A stretch of DNA of 64,000 nucleotides from Acanthamoeba castellanii str. Neff. Taxonomy: Eukaryota; Discosea; Longamoebia; Acanthamoebidae. Made by a program: the position numbers and the translations under genes. Below the pieces are notes generated by a model. It ran no database searches and was not told where the DNA came from. It was given only the letters and a program-made list of their open reading frames with translations. The stretch is taken from assembly GCF_000313135.1 (NCBI RefSeq), contig NW_004457712.1, positions 196,316 to 260,315 of the forward strand, written 5' to 3'. Positions 36,571 through 47,772 of this stretch are shown piece after piece (positions within the stretch are counted from its first letter, which is position 1; every line of letters starts with the position of its first letter).

Positions 36571-38112
36571 TCAGTAGTCGGGGAAGGAGTCGGGGAAGGA
36601 CTTGGTGTGGCCGTAGTAGCTGCCGCGTGGCTTGCCTTCGGCGGTGTAGGGCCGGCCGTAGTTCTGCAGGGCCGCCTTATCGGCCGCCTGCGTGGCCTTG
36701 GCGTCGGCTTCGGTGGCGGCCTCGAGGGCGTCGCCGGCGGAGGTGAAGCGATAGACGCGCTCCGGACCACCGCCGAGCACGCCCACGCCGCCAAAGTCCT
36801 GTCGCTGCCACTGGGCCAGGGCCTCGTGGCTGGCTCCATAGCGAGCGTAGCACTGACGGAAAACCTCGTCGTAGTCCACACCCTTGCCTGCGCGAACACA
36901 CGACACACAGACACACGACACGCGTGCGACACGCGATGAGCCAACGCGACAAATGGCGGCGGAGAGTGGTGGCGCAAACAAACCCTTGTAATGGGACACG
37001 ACGTCTTCGATGGGCATGGTGTCGGGTTCGGCGAGCGGCGCGTTGAGCTGCAGCACCGCGCGCACGTACTCCACCGGGAAGAACCTGCCGGGCGTGAAGT
37101 GCACACCTTGTGCCCACCAGCCCACACAATTAATATCAATAATATATAAATAAATATTAAATTAAACAAAGAAAAAAGACGGCAGAGAGTAGTGCGTACC
37201 CTGGAGGTAGAGGGCCCATTGGAAGGGGAGGAAGGGGGGCACGATGAACTGGATGTGGAGGTGGTATTGAGAGGGCGGGTAGTTGAACCCGGCCACGACA
37301 TGGTCCTTGAGCTGGGCCAGGGTGACGCCGCTCTTGAGGATCTTGGCGTGCCAGGCCTCGTCGGCGTAGAACTGCTCCTCGACGGCCTGCCAGCAGCGGC
37401 CGAACAGGCGGTCGATCAGGGCCAGGCCCTGCACCGGGTCCTTGAGCAGGTAGCGCCAGTCCGGGATGTAGGCCGTCGTCGGCACGCTGTTCAGGTGGCA
37501 CGGCGACAGGGCCAGCAGGTCGTCGAACACCAGGCTCTCCTCATCTTCATACCTCAGCGACACCGTCAACGGGAATGGACCTGCGCGTGTCATTGATGAG
37601 TGTCGTGTGTCGTGTGTCATTGGTGCGTGTCGTGTGTCGTGTCGTGTGCGCACGCACCCTTCTCGATGCCGTAGACGAAGCCGACGAAGACGTTGTTGGT
37701 GAAGGAGATGGCGGTGGTGGAGAGGTCGAGTCCGCAGCCGTTGCAGTGGGGCAGGGTGAAGGCGTTGGGCTTGCCGCAGCCCGCGCACTTGCGCACCTTG
37801 TTGCGCACCTGCCGCACCAGCGTGGGCTCCTGCTCGTGCCGCTGGACAAAGTCCTCCACGCTGCCGGCGTTCGGCGCCACAGTGAGGCCGGCCCGCTGGT
37901 CCACGCTCGGGAACCCGTCCTTCTTGGCCTGCCACGAACAAACAAACAATAAATTAAAACAATAATAGATAAAAAACAATAGAAAATGGGAGGGGTACGA
38001 AGGCGAGGTAGGCGATGCGGCCGTCGGCGAGCTGGAAGGCGCCGGGGCCGTTGTCAAGGGCCTTGTGGGGCAGCTCCTCCCACAGTGTCTTGGTTTCGTC
38101 CTTTGCTTCCAT
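36571..38112 (-). CDS. Zinc-ribbon protein with HIT-like domain, function unknown
   Basis: I do not recognise a named family. Exons on the minus strand start at the ATG at 38112. Residues about 95-120 carry a double CxxC knuckle (CAGCGK ... CNGCGL), as in zinc ribbons. Further on, GFNYPPSQYHLHIQFIVPP resembles the histidine-triad strand-turn of HIT and GalT proteins (H-x-H-x-Q), and it follows a hydrophobic WRYLLKDPVQGLALIDRLFG helix. The C-terminus is Ala-rich and ends in a Tyr/Pro-rich SYYGHTKSFPDSFPDY. A nucleotide-binding hydrolase or transferase is possible but is only an inference from the motif. It is transcribed divergently from the peptide deformylase gene, 130 bp away. Confidence 0.7.
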
Positions 38113-38242
38113 CTCTTTAGTTGTTGCTTGTTCTGTTCTGTTGTACGGGTCCAAGCTCGCTTGTTTGCTGAGTCTTCAGCGAACACAAAATAAAAGGAAA
38201 CAAAAAAAAACCACTTTTGATCAGAGATTGAAAAAACACGAG

Positions 38243-39162
38243 ATGTCGTCGCTCATGGGTTCCATCTTCAAGGGCGCGGCGGCGACTGCGCCGGCGACCA
38301 CGGCAGCGTCTACGTTGAGCATTTTGCGGATGGGAAGTCCGGCGCTGCGGTTGGCATCTCGGCCCTGGAGCAAGGACGACATCGTGAGTGGCACGACGCG
38401 CGGGCTGGTGAGGGACATGACCGCCACCATGCACTCGAGTGAGGGCGTGGGTTTGGCCGCTCCACAAGTGGGCATCAACAAACAGCTTGTCATCGTCCAT
38501 CTCCCGGCTGATTCCGATCTGCCCAATCTCCAACGTACGCTGTGATTTTACTTCTTTTGTGGTCGATGTTCTGCTGATTTTTATGTGACTTTTATGTTCT
38601 TGTGTGATTGATTAATTGAAATTTATTCTATTTCGATTTTTCATCTTTACGACTTGTAGCGGTGCCGCTGATGGTGCTGTTCAACCCGAAGCTCACGGTG
38701 CACCGACCACAGGACAAGATCGCGATGAGTGAGAGTTGTCTCTCCGTGCCCGGTACCCTCCCCCACCTCACATCCACGCCATTGCCACACGCTTGCGCCT
38801 GACGACATCGCTATGCGGTGCAGGGCTGGTGGGCAAAGTGTGGCGGCATCGCTACGTGCGAGTGGAGTACGTGGACACGGAGGGCAACGACCGACGGCTC
38901 GAGGCGAGCGGCTTCATCGCGGCCATGCTCCAACACGAGATCGATCACCTGCACGCCAAGCTGTTCATCGACCACGTCAAGCCCGGTACCCGCAGCCTCT
39001 TTTCCTCCCCCTCTTTCTCTTCTTGAAGACGACAAGACCTCATCCTGTTGTTGTTGTTGTTGATGTTGTTGTTACACAGGGGACCTCTACTTCCACGACG
39101 AGTTCATGCAGTATGGCGCGGATGACTTCGTCGACGAGGGCACCCTGCACATCCTTCAATAA
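38243..39162 (+). CDS. Peptide deformylase, probably mitochondrial
   Basis: PDF removes the formyl group from the first methionine of organelle-made proteins, using a metal ion. Four exons (38243-38534, 38660-38752, 38824-38985 and 39080-39162) give exactly 209 residues. All three family motifs are present: GVGLAAPQ, ESCLS (usually EGCLS) and QHEIDHL with the two metal-binding histidines. About 25 Ala/Ser/Thr-rich N-terminal residues, without acidic residues, fit a mitochondrial targeting peptide. The stop codon TAA lies inside an AATAAA hexamer (39158-39163), so the poly(A) signal overlaps the end of the coding sequence. Confidence 0.95.
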
Positions 39163-39163
39163 A
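39158..39163 (+). terminator. AATAAA hexamer overlapping a stop codon
   Basis: The AATAAA hexamer includes the TAA stop of the peptide deformylase gene. It is a candidate polyadenylation signal. Confidence 0.45.
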
Positions 39164-39303
39164 GAACCGGCCGCGTCGCACACACCACACGACACACACG
39201 ACACACGACACGCACACGCGGTTTGTACAGAAGAACACACAAGTGGAATATTTCTTGGTTCGCAAGAGTCGAACATGACGTCATGACGGGTCGGCGTGCA
39301 GCT

Positions 39304-41850
39304 CTAGCCTCGTCGCTTCTTCTTCTCGGCCTCTTCGGCCTTCTTCTTCTCCTCCTCGGCCTCCTGCCTGAGGGCCTCGTGGTTGAAGATGGGGGCCGGC
39401 TGGGTGTCCTTGTAGGCCCGGAACCAGTAGGGATCGGCCTCGGCCTCCTGCGCGTACTTGAGGATGGCCTCGCGCGGGTCGACCTCCCTCTCCGTCTTCT
39501 TGATCAGCGTCTTCATCATGTGGTGCGTCAACGAGCTTCCCACATGGCCTCTGCATAGAAACACATAACATCATCAACATCACCAAGGTTAGCAAAGACG
39601 ACCAGACCAATATATGGTGGTATGTGCGAGCGGTGGCGAAGATGACGCACGCGTGGCCGGGGCCGTTGAGGGGAAGGTCTGGCTTGCGGGACTTGACGGG
39701 GTCCTGCCTGTCCTTGAGCCTCTGCTTCTTGGCCGACGGTTGGTCCTTAAACATGGGCAGCGCGTGCGGCGTGTGGATGGCAAAGTGTTGGATGCTGTCC
39801 GACGGGTCCTTCCTCCGCTTCTGCTTGTACACCGACAGCAGCGCGCCGTTGGTGCTCCGCATGGGATCGTAGTACACGCGCGCCACCGCATCTACACCAG
39901 TGCCGAGGATTTGGTGGTGTGAGCCCTTCAAGCCTCCATGCATGATGCGCAAAACAACGGGAGAGGAGGAATTAGGTACCTCCGCAGCCCGCAATGATTT
40001 GGTTGAGCTTCGGGTGCCAGAGCAGACGGTTCACGCTGCCACCAGCAACGGCTGTTTACACGAGAGGAGAGGTGAGTCGCGTCGATGAGGCAATGTCGAT
40101 TAAAAAAACAATATTACGCAGCAGCGTAACGAGGCCGGCCGACCGACGTACCAATTTGTCGCACTTTCTCGCCCGTCTTCCGGTCGAAGAAGACCAGGGA
40201 GGCGGTGCCCTCGCCCTTCTTCACGCTCGTGCCGGTGACGATGAACTGTTCGTCGGGGCTGAAGATGACATCCGTGTTGCCGAAGCTCACCAGATCAGAC
40301 ATCGTGTTGACCGCCTGCTTCAAGTTCCTCGTGTCCCAAACTAGAGAAGTCGACAAGGAGCGTCAGCAGCAGCACCACAGAAGCCAAGCCGGTGTACCGT
40401 GGCGAGGGGCACATACCCTTGACGGTATCGTCTTGCGCGCGCGTGAGAAGCGTGTATCCGTCCTTGGAGAACGTGAGGCACGAGATATCCCCGCCGTGAG
40501 CGTTGCGGAGCATCTGCTTGGGCCGCGCGTAGGGCCCCTTGGTCGGCCAGATCCAAACCGAGCCATCCTATGACAGCGAAAGTATCAGCATCAGCGCCAC
40601 ACACTGATATAAACACACCCTAACCCCGTCATGAAGCTCGCACCTCACCACCGCCGGCGATGAGGGAACCGTCAGGCGAGAAGGTGCATCCGGAGACTGG
40701 CAGGCGGGTGGTGTTCCTGGCGTCCCTGAATTTGATGACCGTCTTTTGCTTGGTTACGTCGTTGGCGTCCCAGAGTCGGACCGTGCTGTCGGCCGCGGAC
40801 GTCATGAAGGTGTTGGGATCCGTCGGGTGCCACACTCCTGTTGGTGTATATTGGAGTGAACGTTCGTGAGTGCGAGTGCGGCCAAGCAACGTCATTTCAC
40901 CAGCTGGCAGGTTCGTTCTTCGTACCCTGTGTCAGCGCAGCGACGTGGCCTTTCGTGTTGCCCATGTCCAGCAGGTACATGTCTCCCCTCGCACACTCCG
41001 CACTGCAGCAATTGGTACCAAAACAAGCGAGTAGCAAACAAGAGAGAATCGTTAGATGTGTGCACTGCGAGAAGCTCGTCCAGAGAGGAATGCCGAAGAA
41101 GAGGAAGACCAGCACGTACATTTCATGTCCATCTCGCGAGTAGATCTTGGCCTTGGCGTTGCCGGTGGTGACGAGGAACTGGTCGCCGTTGATGGAGTAG
41201 GACAGCGAACGCACCTGATGGCCCGAGTGTGGCTCCACGTCGCGGAAGGAGCGGTGCGCGCTGTCCATGCCCGCAAAGTCCCAGAATCGCACCATGTAGT
41301 CGTTCGAACCCGTCAGCAGACGCGCACCGCCCGTATCCAGTGCCAGCGCAGTGATCGCCTGTGGGCGCGTGCAGCGGTGCGGGTTAGACCACATCACACG
41401 CGAATACATTGCAAAGTTGAAGGGTGGTACCTTGGTGTGGCCCTTGAGCTTGATTTCGTGCGAAACGGGCAGCAACTTGTCGTACTCGCTGGTCTCGGTA
41501 TCCTCCTCCTCGACTTCCACCTCCTCGATCTCCTCCACGATGCGGGTCTTGGGCTTGGGCGGCCCGATCACGACGTACCCTTTCTTGCCCAGCAGCGACT
41601 GGCCTTCATCTGTGATGATGGCCTTGCTGGCTTCCGAGACGGAGATGCCCGATTCGCTGGTCTGTTCCTCGGTTCCATCTGCATCTTCGTCTGTGATTTT
41701 ACGTTTGCGGACGAGGGTAACCCTCTTGGTGCGCTTGGTCTCGTTCAACTTTTCGCTCACATCCAACTTCTGCTTCTTGGCACCAAATGATTGTGGCAGG
41801 AACGATCGCAGCAAATCATCATCGCGATTACCCGAGCCGCCTCTCTTCAT
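39304..41850 (-). CDS. WD repeat protein 70 (WDR70) homologue
   Basis: WDR70 is a nuclear beta-propeller protein linked to H2B ubiquitination and DNA-break repair in fungi and animals. About eleven exons run from the ATG at 41850. After an acidic, lysine-rich N-terminus (LLPQSFGAKKQK-like opening, then EVEVEEEDTETSEYDKLLPV) come the repeats. Typical repeats are ALALDTGGARLLTGSNDYMV-RFWDF, SYSINGDQFLVTTG, TFMTSAADSTVRLWDAND, and SCLTFSKDGYTLLTRAQDD. The tail after the propeller contains SVYKQKRRKDPSDSIQHFAI, the GPGHA...RGHVGSSLTHHMMKTL block and a C-terminal Lys/Glu coiled coil. These C-terminal blocks are WDR70 hallmarks. Confidence 0.88.
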
Positions 41851-42264
41851 CTTGGTTCAACTATTTATGAAAACCAAAAAAACTGACATCATTTCTTTTT
41901 TCAAATCAAATTTATTCTTCTGTGCTTTTTCACTTTGTGTAGACAGGCAGTCCTCAAGCATAGAATTCCAGGCGAGGCAAAATGTGAGGGAATGGATGAA
42001 CAAGTGGGATGGGGGAGGCACACAGCTGCTCTCCCCTAGTCCTGTGGATGCCACCCTAGTAGACCTAAAACTCAAAATCATTGGAGTGGTGATGCCATGC
42101 ACCTGCAGTACTCCATGAAAGACTAGAATCCACTTGTAAAACTATCCATTGCAGATACCCAACAATGACAACGACAACGACAACAACAACGACAACGCTC
42201 GCCACGTTCTGGCGGCCGGCGACTCCTCGCCTGCTTCCTTTTCCTCGCCACAACGGCGCGCACC
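41851..42264. other. Intergenic, no gene seen
   Basis: This stretch is upstream of WDR70 and downstream of the GH38 relic. It has an A/T-rich segment at 41870-41945 and a (CAACGA)n-like run at 42165-42195. No supported exon is present. Confidence 0.5.
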
Positions 42265-42490
42265 AACAAGGCTGTGCACGATGATGGTCTTCAGGTCTTC
42301 CGATTGCTCGCTCCACCACCTCTTGATGGTACAATACAATCACCCACCAGTGATCCGTGAGGGCAGGCGGGAAGCAAGAAGTGGTACTTTCTCTCGGGGT
42401 TCTGGAGCGCAGCGATGATGGAGTCGAGAATGTACTGCACACCGGCGTGCTGAATGGTGTTGTTGGCCCTGTAGTCGTACTCTTCCTGCC
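42265..42490 (-). pseudogene. Relic of a lysosomal-type alpha-mannosidase (GH38)
   Basis: Two minus-strand blocks match the same small part of GH38 enzymes in the right order. The first (about 42370-42490) reads EYDYRANNTIQHAGVQYILD followed by an ALQNPERKYHF segment. The second (about 42265-42325) reads KRWWSEQSEDLKTII, followed by a leucine-valine. In GH38 these lie about 10 residues apart, on either side of the yVE-aFF strand. That strand is lost here and the two blocks are in different frames. Neither the catalytic HxHxD segment upstream nor the rest of the enzyme is present, since YbaB and WDR70 genes flank it. It looks like a small broken duplicate. Confidence 0.7.
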
Positions 42491-42511
42491 GCCCTGTATT
42501 TTGACGCTGGC

Positions 42512-42993
42512 TCACTGTGGGGTGCGCCGGTCATCGTCGTCACCGTCGCCATCGTGTTTCTGCTCAGGCTCCACATCAGTGGTGTCGCTAGGGTCCTCTT
42601 GCAGCATCTTGAACAGAGCGTTCTGCGATTCCTCTATCGTCGCCCGCTCCACCTGCACAACATAGTATTTAAAATTACAATAAAATACCGCATAATGCAA
42701 AAAATGAATGTAGATCTTGCCTGTAGCATGGCGTTGTTCCACGCGGTGAGGGTGAGGTCCTCGATGGCTCCCACATGGTGGCGTCCGAGAGCAGGGTCGA
42801 CCTTGAAATCCAGTAATCGGCCCAGCCCGTTCATCTGTAGCTCCACCATGCCGCCCCCGGCCTCGCCCGCAAATCGTCGTTCCTCCAATGCACGCACCAT
42901 GCCGCGCGTCCACCCGCGTCCCTTGCCCAGCGCACCCTTCAGCCGTCGCAGAGCCTCCTCCATCCCCGCCTCTCCGCCCTTGTGCCGCCACAT
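42512..42993 (-). CDS. YbaB/EbfC-family nucleoid-associated protein
   Basis: Bacterial YbaB/EbfC forms tweezer-like dimers that bind DNA; eukaryotic copies are thought to act in organelles. Two exons (42721-42993 and 42512-42652) give exactly 137 residues. The family core is clear: an N-terminal helix (EEALRRLKGALG), the GEAGGGMVELQMNG beta hairpin, FKVDPAL, and IEDLTLTAWNNAML followed by a long helix. The tail is Asp-rich. The intron is GC-AG with a strong CAG|GCAAGA donor. The ATG lies only 17 nt past the MUS81 stop, so a read-through or fusion transcript is conceivable. Start could also be the ATG at 42963. Confidence 0.82.
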
Positions 42994-43009
42994 CTCCCCT
43001 TCACTGTTT

Positions 43010-46000
43010 TTAAAGAATCCTTTTCTCTTCTGCTTTCCTCTCCTCCAACAAGGCCAGCATGACGTCAGCCTCGAGCCCTTGTTGCTGTTGCTGCTCCTCG
43101 AAGTGGTGGAGGGTGTCGACGAGGCCGGTGGGCGTGGGGTTGGCACGAGCGATCGCGATCGCCTCGGTGTGCGACATGCCGGGCACGCAGAGCAGCATAC
43201 TGGCCAGGGTGCCCAGCTCGGACTGGCGGAAGTTGCCCTTCTTGAAGGCCTTCTGGAAGGCACGAAACGAGTACTCGGTCCCGTCGAGGCCGTGCTGGTC
43301 GTAGTGGCGGCGGAGACGCTTGGTCATGCGCCACACGTAGGCCGCCGTCTCGTCCTGCGAGAGCACGTGCTCGACGAAAAGGTTGTCTCGGCCTCGCGGC
43401 TGGCTCTCTATCTCCATCAGGAAGAAGTCGATGATCGCATCAAAGCTCTCCCTGATCGTGCACAGTGTCAGCTGAACAAGGTCCATATATAATAATAAGA
43501 AGGAGATGACGATGGCGATGATGACGACGATGGAAGGATGCAGCGTTGAAGGTACCGAGTTAGCTCCGGGTTGGTAGTGAAGGGTTGCTCGAGGAGAAAG
43601 ACAGTGTTGAGTCTACTGGATTTCAGCCGTTGGTACTGGTCGTCGAGCCGCATGTCATGCAGCGAGGCCCTGAGATCGCGTATCGTCTTGCGCTCCATGA
43701 TCCAGTCCAGCACGATATCGTCGCGCGGGTCCTACACGCGCACAATCTAGTGAGGAACCGGCCCAGGAGGAACTGAGCCAAGAGAGGTGCACAGCGTACG
43801 CTGGGCATGCCACAGGGGTGCTGCCGCTTGCGGGCCACCCAGATGTAGTCCCCGAGCGCGAGACCGCGTCGATCGATGGCGATGCCTCGCTCGCGGAGGT
43901 ACTCCTGCCTCTCAGTGAAGTGCTCCCACACCCTCTTGGTGATGCCTTCGGCTTCCGCACTGTGAAAGCAAAGCTCCGGCGGAGCGAGCGTTAGCACCCC
44001 CACCAGCGCCAAAAGACGGAACGCGAGTAGGGCGGAGCCAAACCTGTCGGTGATGAGGACCACTTCCCAATCGCGCTTGAACTCCTCTGCACTCACCGCC
44101 GCTCGCCTGGCCTCCCGGTACGGCGAAGCTTCAGAGCCACGGGCTGCACTACTGCTCGTGCTGGTGCTCGTGCCAGGGATTGGACCTTCCGCGGTTGAGC
44201 TAGAGGTCGAGGTTGAGGTAAAGGCGCCGTTGCCAGCAGATGGAGTGGTGCACGTTGACACGAAGGGGCGAGTCTCCATGTGGTCGCTGTCGGGCTTTTC
44301 GGTGGTCGTCTCCATGCTGTCCACAGCTGACAACGCTGGTTGGGCAGCACCACCGGTGCCCGAGACGGCAAAGAGCGAAGCCGGGTACGACTGCGCTGCT
44401 GGCGGCGATGCGGTGCGATGGGGCGAAGAGGCAGATGCGCTGGACAGCGGCGACGGAGTAGCGAACGAGGGAAGGGGAGCCGAGGATGTAGGGAAGAGAG
44501 CGGGCGCGCTGGCGGCACGCACCAACTCTTGCGCCGCAGGGGAGGCCTGCCGGGCCGGCGATAGTAGGGATGCGGGGACAACGGGCAGGGGCACGGCCTC
44601 CCGGCTGCGTCTCTGCCTATCGGAGTCCACGGCCTCGAGCGCCGCCGCGCAGCCGCTCTCGGTGAGACCACACCTCTGTGTCCCTATTTCGGCACCGGCG
44701 GGGTCATGCGGGTGAGACTTGCACGCACAGCCCCCCCCCCCTCCAAGCAGCATAAGCGACCTTCGTCGAGTATGGCGACAGCGCCCTTCTTGACGCAGGC
44801 CTTGACGATGTTCCACACGCACTGAGGGCTCGGTCCAATGCGAGGACTGTAGAGCTTCATGATGGGAAAGAGCTCCAGCGGACCCGCACTCGTATAGCCC
44901 TCCTGGAGAATCAGAAGCGCACGCACGCACACAGGCGATGTGAGCTCAGACGCAACTGTCAACAATCAATGACGGTGGAGAGGAAGGAGCGGTGCCTGGC
45001 GCAACAAGTGGAGGGCGATGAGGAGCGCGCAGGGTCCGGTGAAAGCATTCGGGCGATAGACCTGCTTACCCGTAGGCGGCGGTGATAGTGGTGACGGTGG
45101 CGGTGGCGATGCGCTACCGACTAAGGCAGGGCGCCGCACAGGTGATGCCGCCTCCCCGACGACCGCAGCGCAGCTGCTCGGTATAAGCTCTTCGAGCGCG
45201 GTTTCCGCAGGTTGTTGTTGTTGTTGGGCGCTGACTTGGGTTGCCGACTCCTCGGAGCTGTGGGAAAGACAACGGGCTTAGCTGATGAGAACATGCGGTA
45301 CATCCCGAAGGGAGAGCCGTTCGTACCGCGCGTAGTTGTTGCAGCGCGCGATAAAGTCAAAGGAGACCAACGCGATCACCTCGTTCGCCCCCGGCATACG
45401 CCGAACCCACTCAGGGGCGGTCACGCTGTCGCAAACGACCGTCGCCAGACAGGCGATAATGTGCTTGCACCAACCCCTCTGTCACCACACACACACACAC
45501 ACACCACACACACACACACACACACAGGTGAGCAGCGATCTTCTCGAAGCGCCAGCGCAGTGTGTCCCTACCTGGTGGCGTGAGGCGGAGGTTTGTCGGG
45601 CGCACAGGCACTCTGCACGCTTGTAATTCGGGCCGAAATCAAAGATCACCCGGTACGAGTCCTCGTGCTGGCCCAGCACCCGAAACTCGATGCGGCGGTC
45701 GGGCAGCTCCCGCCGCATGACCACCGCGCCGGCGAGGTAGTAGGCCAGGCCTCGCTGCACAGACCCCCCGTCTGGTGCGTAGACTTCCAGGTACTTTGGG
45801 AACAACTCCTTGATGTCGGTCGCACCTGGGGTTCCATATACAGCGCACAGAGTCGGGCGCTGGCTTGGCACGAGGACATACAAGGCCAAGGTGACCTACC
45901 GCGCAGGCGTTCGGGCATCTTGCTAGAGGGTGAAGGGGCGGCTGCGGTGGTGCGGAGCCTCTTGGCGTGGGGTGAGTCCGTCTGTGGATTGCTGGCTGCT

Positions 46001-47684
46001 GCGGCTGCGTCTGCGCAGACCACAGCGGGCAGATTTGGAAGCGACGCGTTGCGACGCGGTCGTTTGGTACTGCCTGTGTACCGGGTTAATTTAGCACACT
46101 TGGCTCTCAAGGCTCAGCGGAAACAGAGGGGAGGCTCATCGTACCGCCGGCAGGAGCGCTGTTCACAGCACTAGATACGGGCGGATTGGCAGCAACCCGC
46201 GGTGATACGGGCGCGCTGTGGCTTCCTGGGATCGGATCGTGGGCTCAGCGGGGTGCTGGCCTTGTTTCTCAAGATAGGGAAGTGGTATGACACATACCTG
46301 GAAGTGCAGAGGGGGAGGAGAAGCTCAACGTCCGGGCAGACGAGCCACGGCTGCTGCTGGGCGGTGACGCTGCCACCGGCATTGGGGCTGCTGGCATTTG
46401 GGCAAGCTCTTTCCGCAGGATCTCTACCGCATGGAGGATCACGCGCCGATGGCCTACACATGCAGCCTTAGGCGTGGGTGGTCGTATGCGGAGGAACGAA
46501 GTGGAATGCAAGCAAACGAGGGATAGGACGAGAAGCGAATCCTGGGTACCCAGTAGCGTGATGCCCATCGCATCGAGCTCCTCCGCGGTAAGGAACTGCA
46601 GCTCCAGGGGTCGAGCAAAGCCATTGTGCGCTAATTGGTCCGCGTACTGGTGTCGGAGGTATTGGTGTCAGTGATCGCTCCCAGACAACTCATTGGCGTA
46701 AGTAGAACTACCTGAGGATAGCCGAGCATTTGCAGCCAGTCACTGACAAACAAAGTGTCAGAGGCTCCTGCCACCAAGGACTTAAGTGAGTGCCCGGCCC
46801 AGGTTTGAAGGAGGAGTGTCAGCGATGCCCGGAATCTTGGCGGTACCTGTAACGGCTGTATGACTCGCTTGCTGGCGTGGCACCGAAGGGGTGGTCGTGG
46901 TCGACTTGCGGTGGCTATTAGGTGTTGGGGTTGAGCTCCCACGCCGCCGAGCTATACAGGGCAGGGCACACGTGAGTTTGAGAACGACACACGTGCCTAG
47001 TCGTGATGGGCATACGTACTGGGAGAAGGTGAGGCCGCCGCGGAGGGCGGTGGAGGTATCTCGTAGACGTCTTCTTCTTCTTCGCCTGCCTGAGGGTTGC
47101 TGGATGTTGTGGCCTCGCTCCCCTCCGCTTCGTCTTCGAGCGTCAAGTCAAGGAAGCCAGCAGACTGGGTGGCTGGTACCTCTCCCTCCCGCTTGGTGGG
47201 AAGGAGAGAGCCGGCCGCGGCATCGGCAGCAAGGCGGTGGAGCAGGCAGGTCCGAATGGCAACGTCCAGCTCATCGGAGGCCCACGCTGGAAGCGCAAAC
47301 GGTGAGATTCCTCCTTGCACAACAAGGCTCACGCCAAAGACAACGACGGAGGAGCCGCGGAGGGCAGGCTTACCGCCAATGCCGCGATAGGCCTTGAGCT
47401 CTTCGCCCGTTTGGATGGGCAGCGGGTACTCCCGCAGGCACTCTACCACCTAGTCACAAGGCGAAGTGTAAGTGCACACAGATGTGTGGCCTGGTGTGCT
47501 TGCATTTGCAGTTTAAAGGTGATGTGGGGAGTTAGATTGAAGGGACCTTGAGGAGAGTATGCGATTTATTGGCGTTTCCATTCTGTGCGAATTCGCGATG
47601 CCGAGCCAGCAAGATCGCCGCTACGCTCCTGTTCCACTCCACGGCACTTGGCGCAGAGGCTGGTGTAGAGACCTCCTTCTCCAT
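43010..47684 (-). CDS. MUS81: MUS81-type structure-specific endonuclease with inserted SAM and BRCT-like domains
   Basis: MUS81 cuts branched DNA with an EME partner. Seventeen exons from the ATG at 47684 join with matching phases to about 1,095 residues, roughly twice the usual length. Exons are 47547-47684, 47374-47449, 47020-47286, 46847-46951, 46712-46767, 46550-46646, 46298-46453, 46145-46225, 45900-46073, 45612-45825, 45327-45425, 45070-45257, 44729-44955, 44044-44675, 43800-43959, 43556-43731 and 43010-43451. The N-terminal HhH has VVECLREYPLPIQTGEELKA. Next come an acidic linker, a SAM domain (VSDWLQMLGYPQ ... LTAEELDAMGITLLG ... HRRVILHAVEIL), and a BRCT-like segment (GLAYYLAGAVV ... 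VIALVSFDFIARC). The winged helix follows (VRALLILQEGY), then the nuclease with GDYIWVARKR and the ERKTIRDL active site, and a C-terminal HhH (VPGMSHTEA). An 11-G run lies in the coding sequence near 44730. Confidence 0.8.
45487..45527 (+). repeat. CA dinucleotide repeat in a MUS81 intron
   Basis: Two (CA)n runs separated by a CCA lie in the intron between the two BRCT-like exons of the MUS81 gene. Confidence 0.9.
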
Positions 47685-47772
47685 TCATCAACTTATGGCG
47701 GATTGAAAAGAAAATTAAAAATAAATAAATCATTTTATTGTCAGGTCGGGCGGGAGTGGCGGTGAGCAAGAC

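Noticed and set aside
41351..42118. A 255-codon plus-strand open frame
   Set aside because: It is antisense to WDR70 exons and runs into A/T-rich non-coding DNA; no domain is visible.
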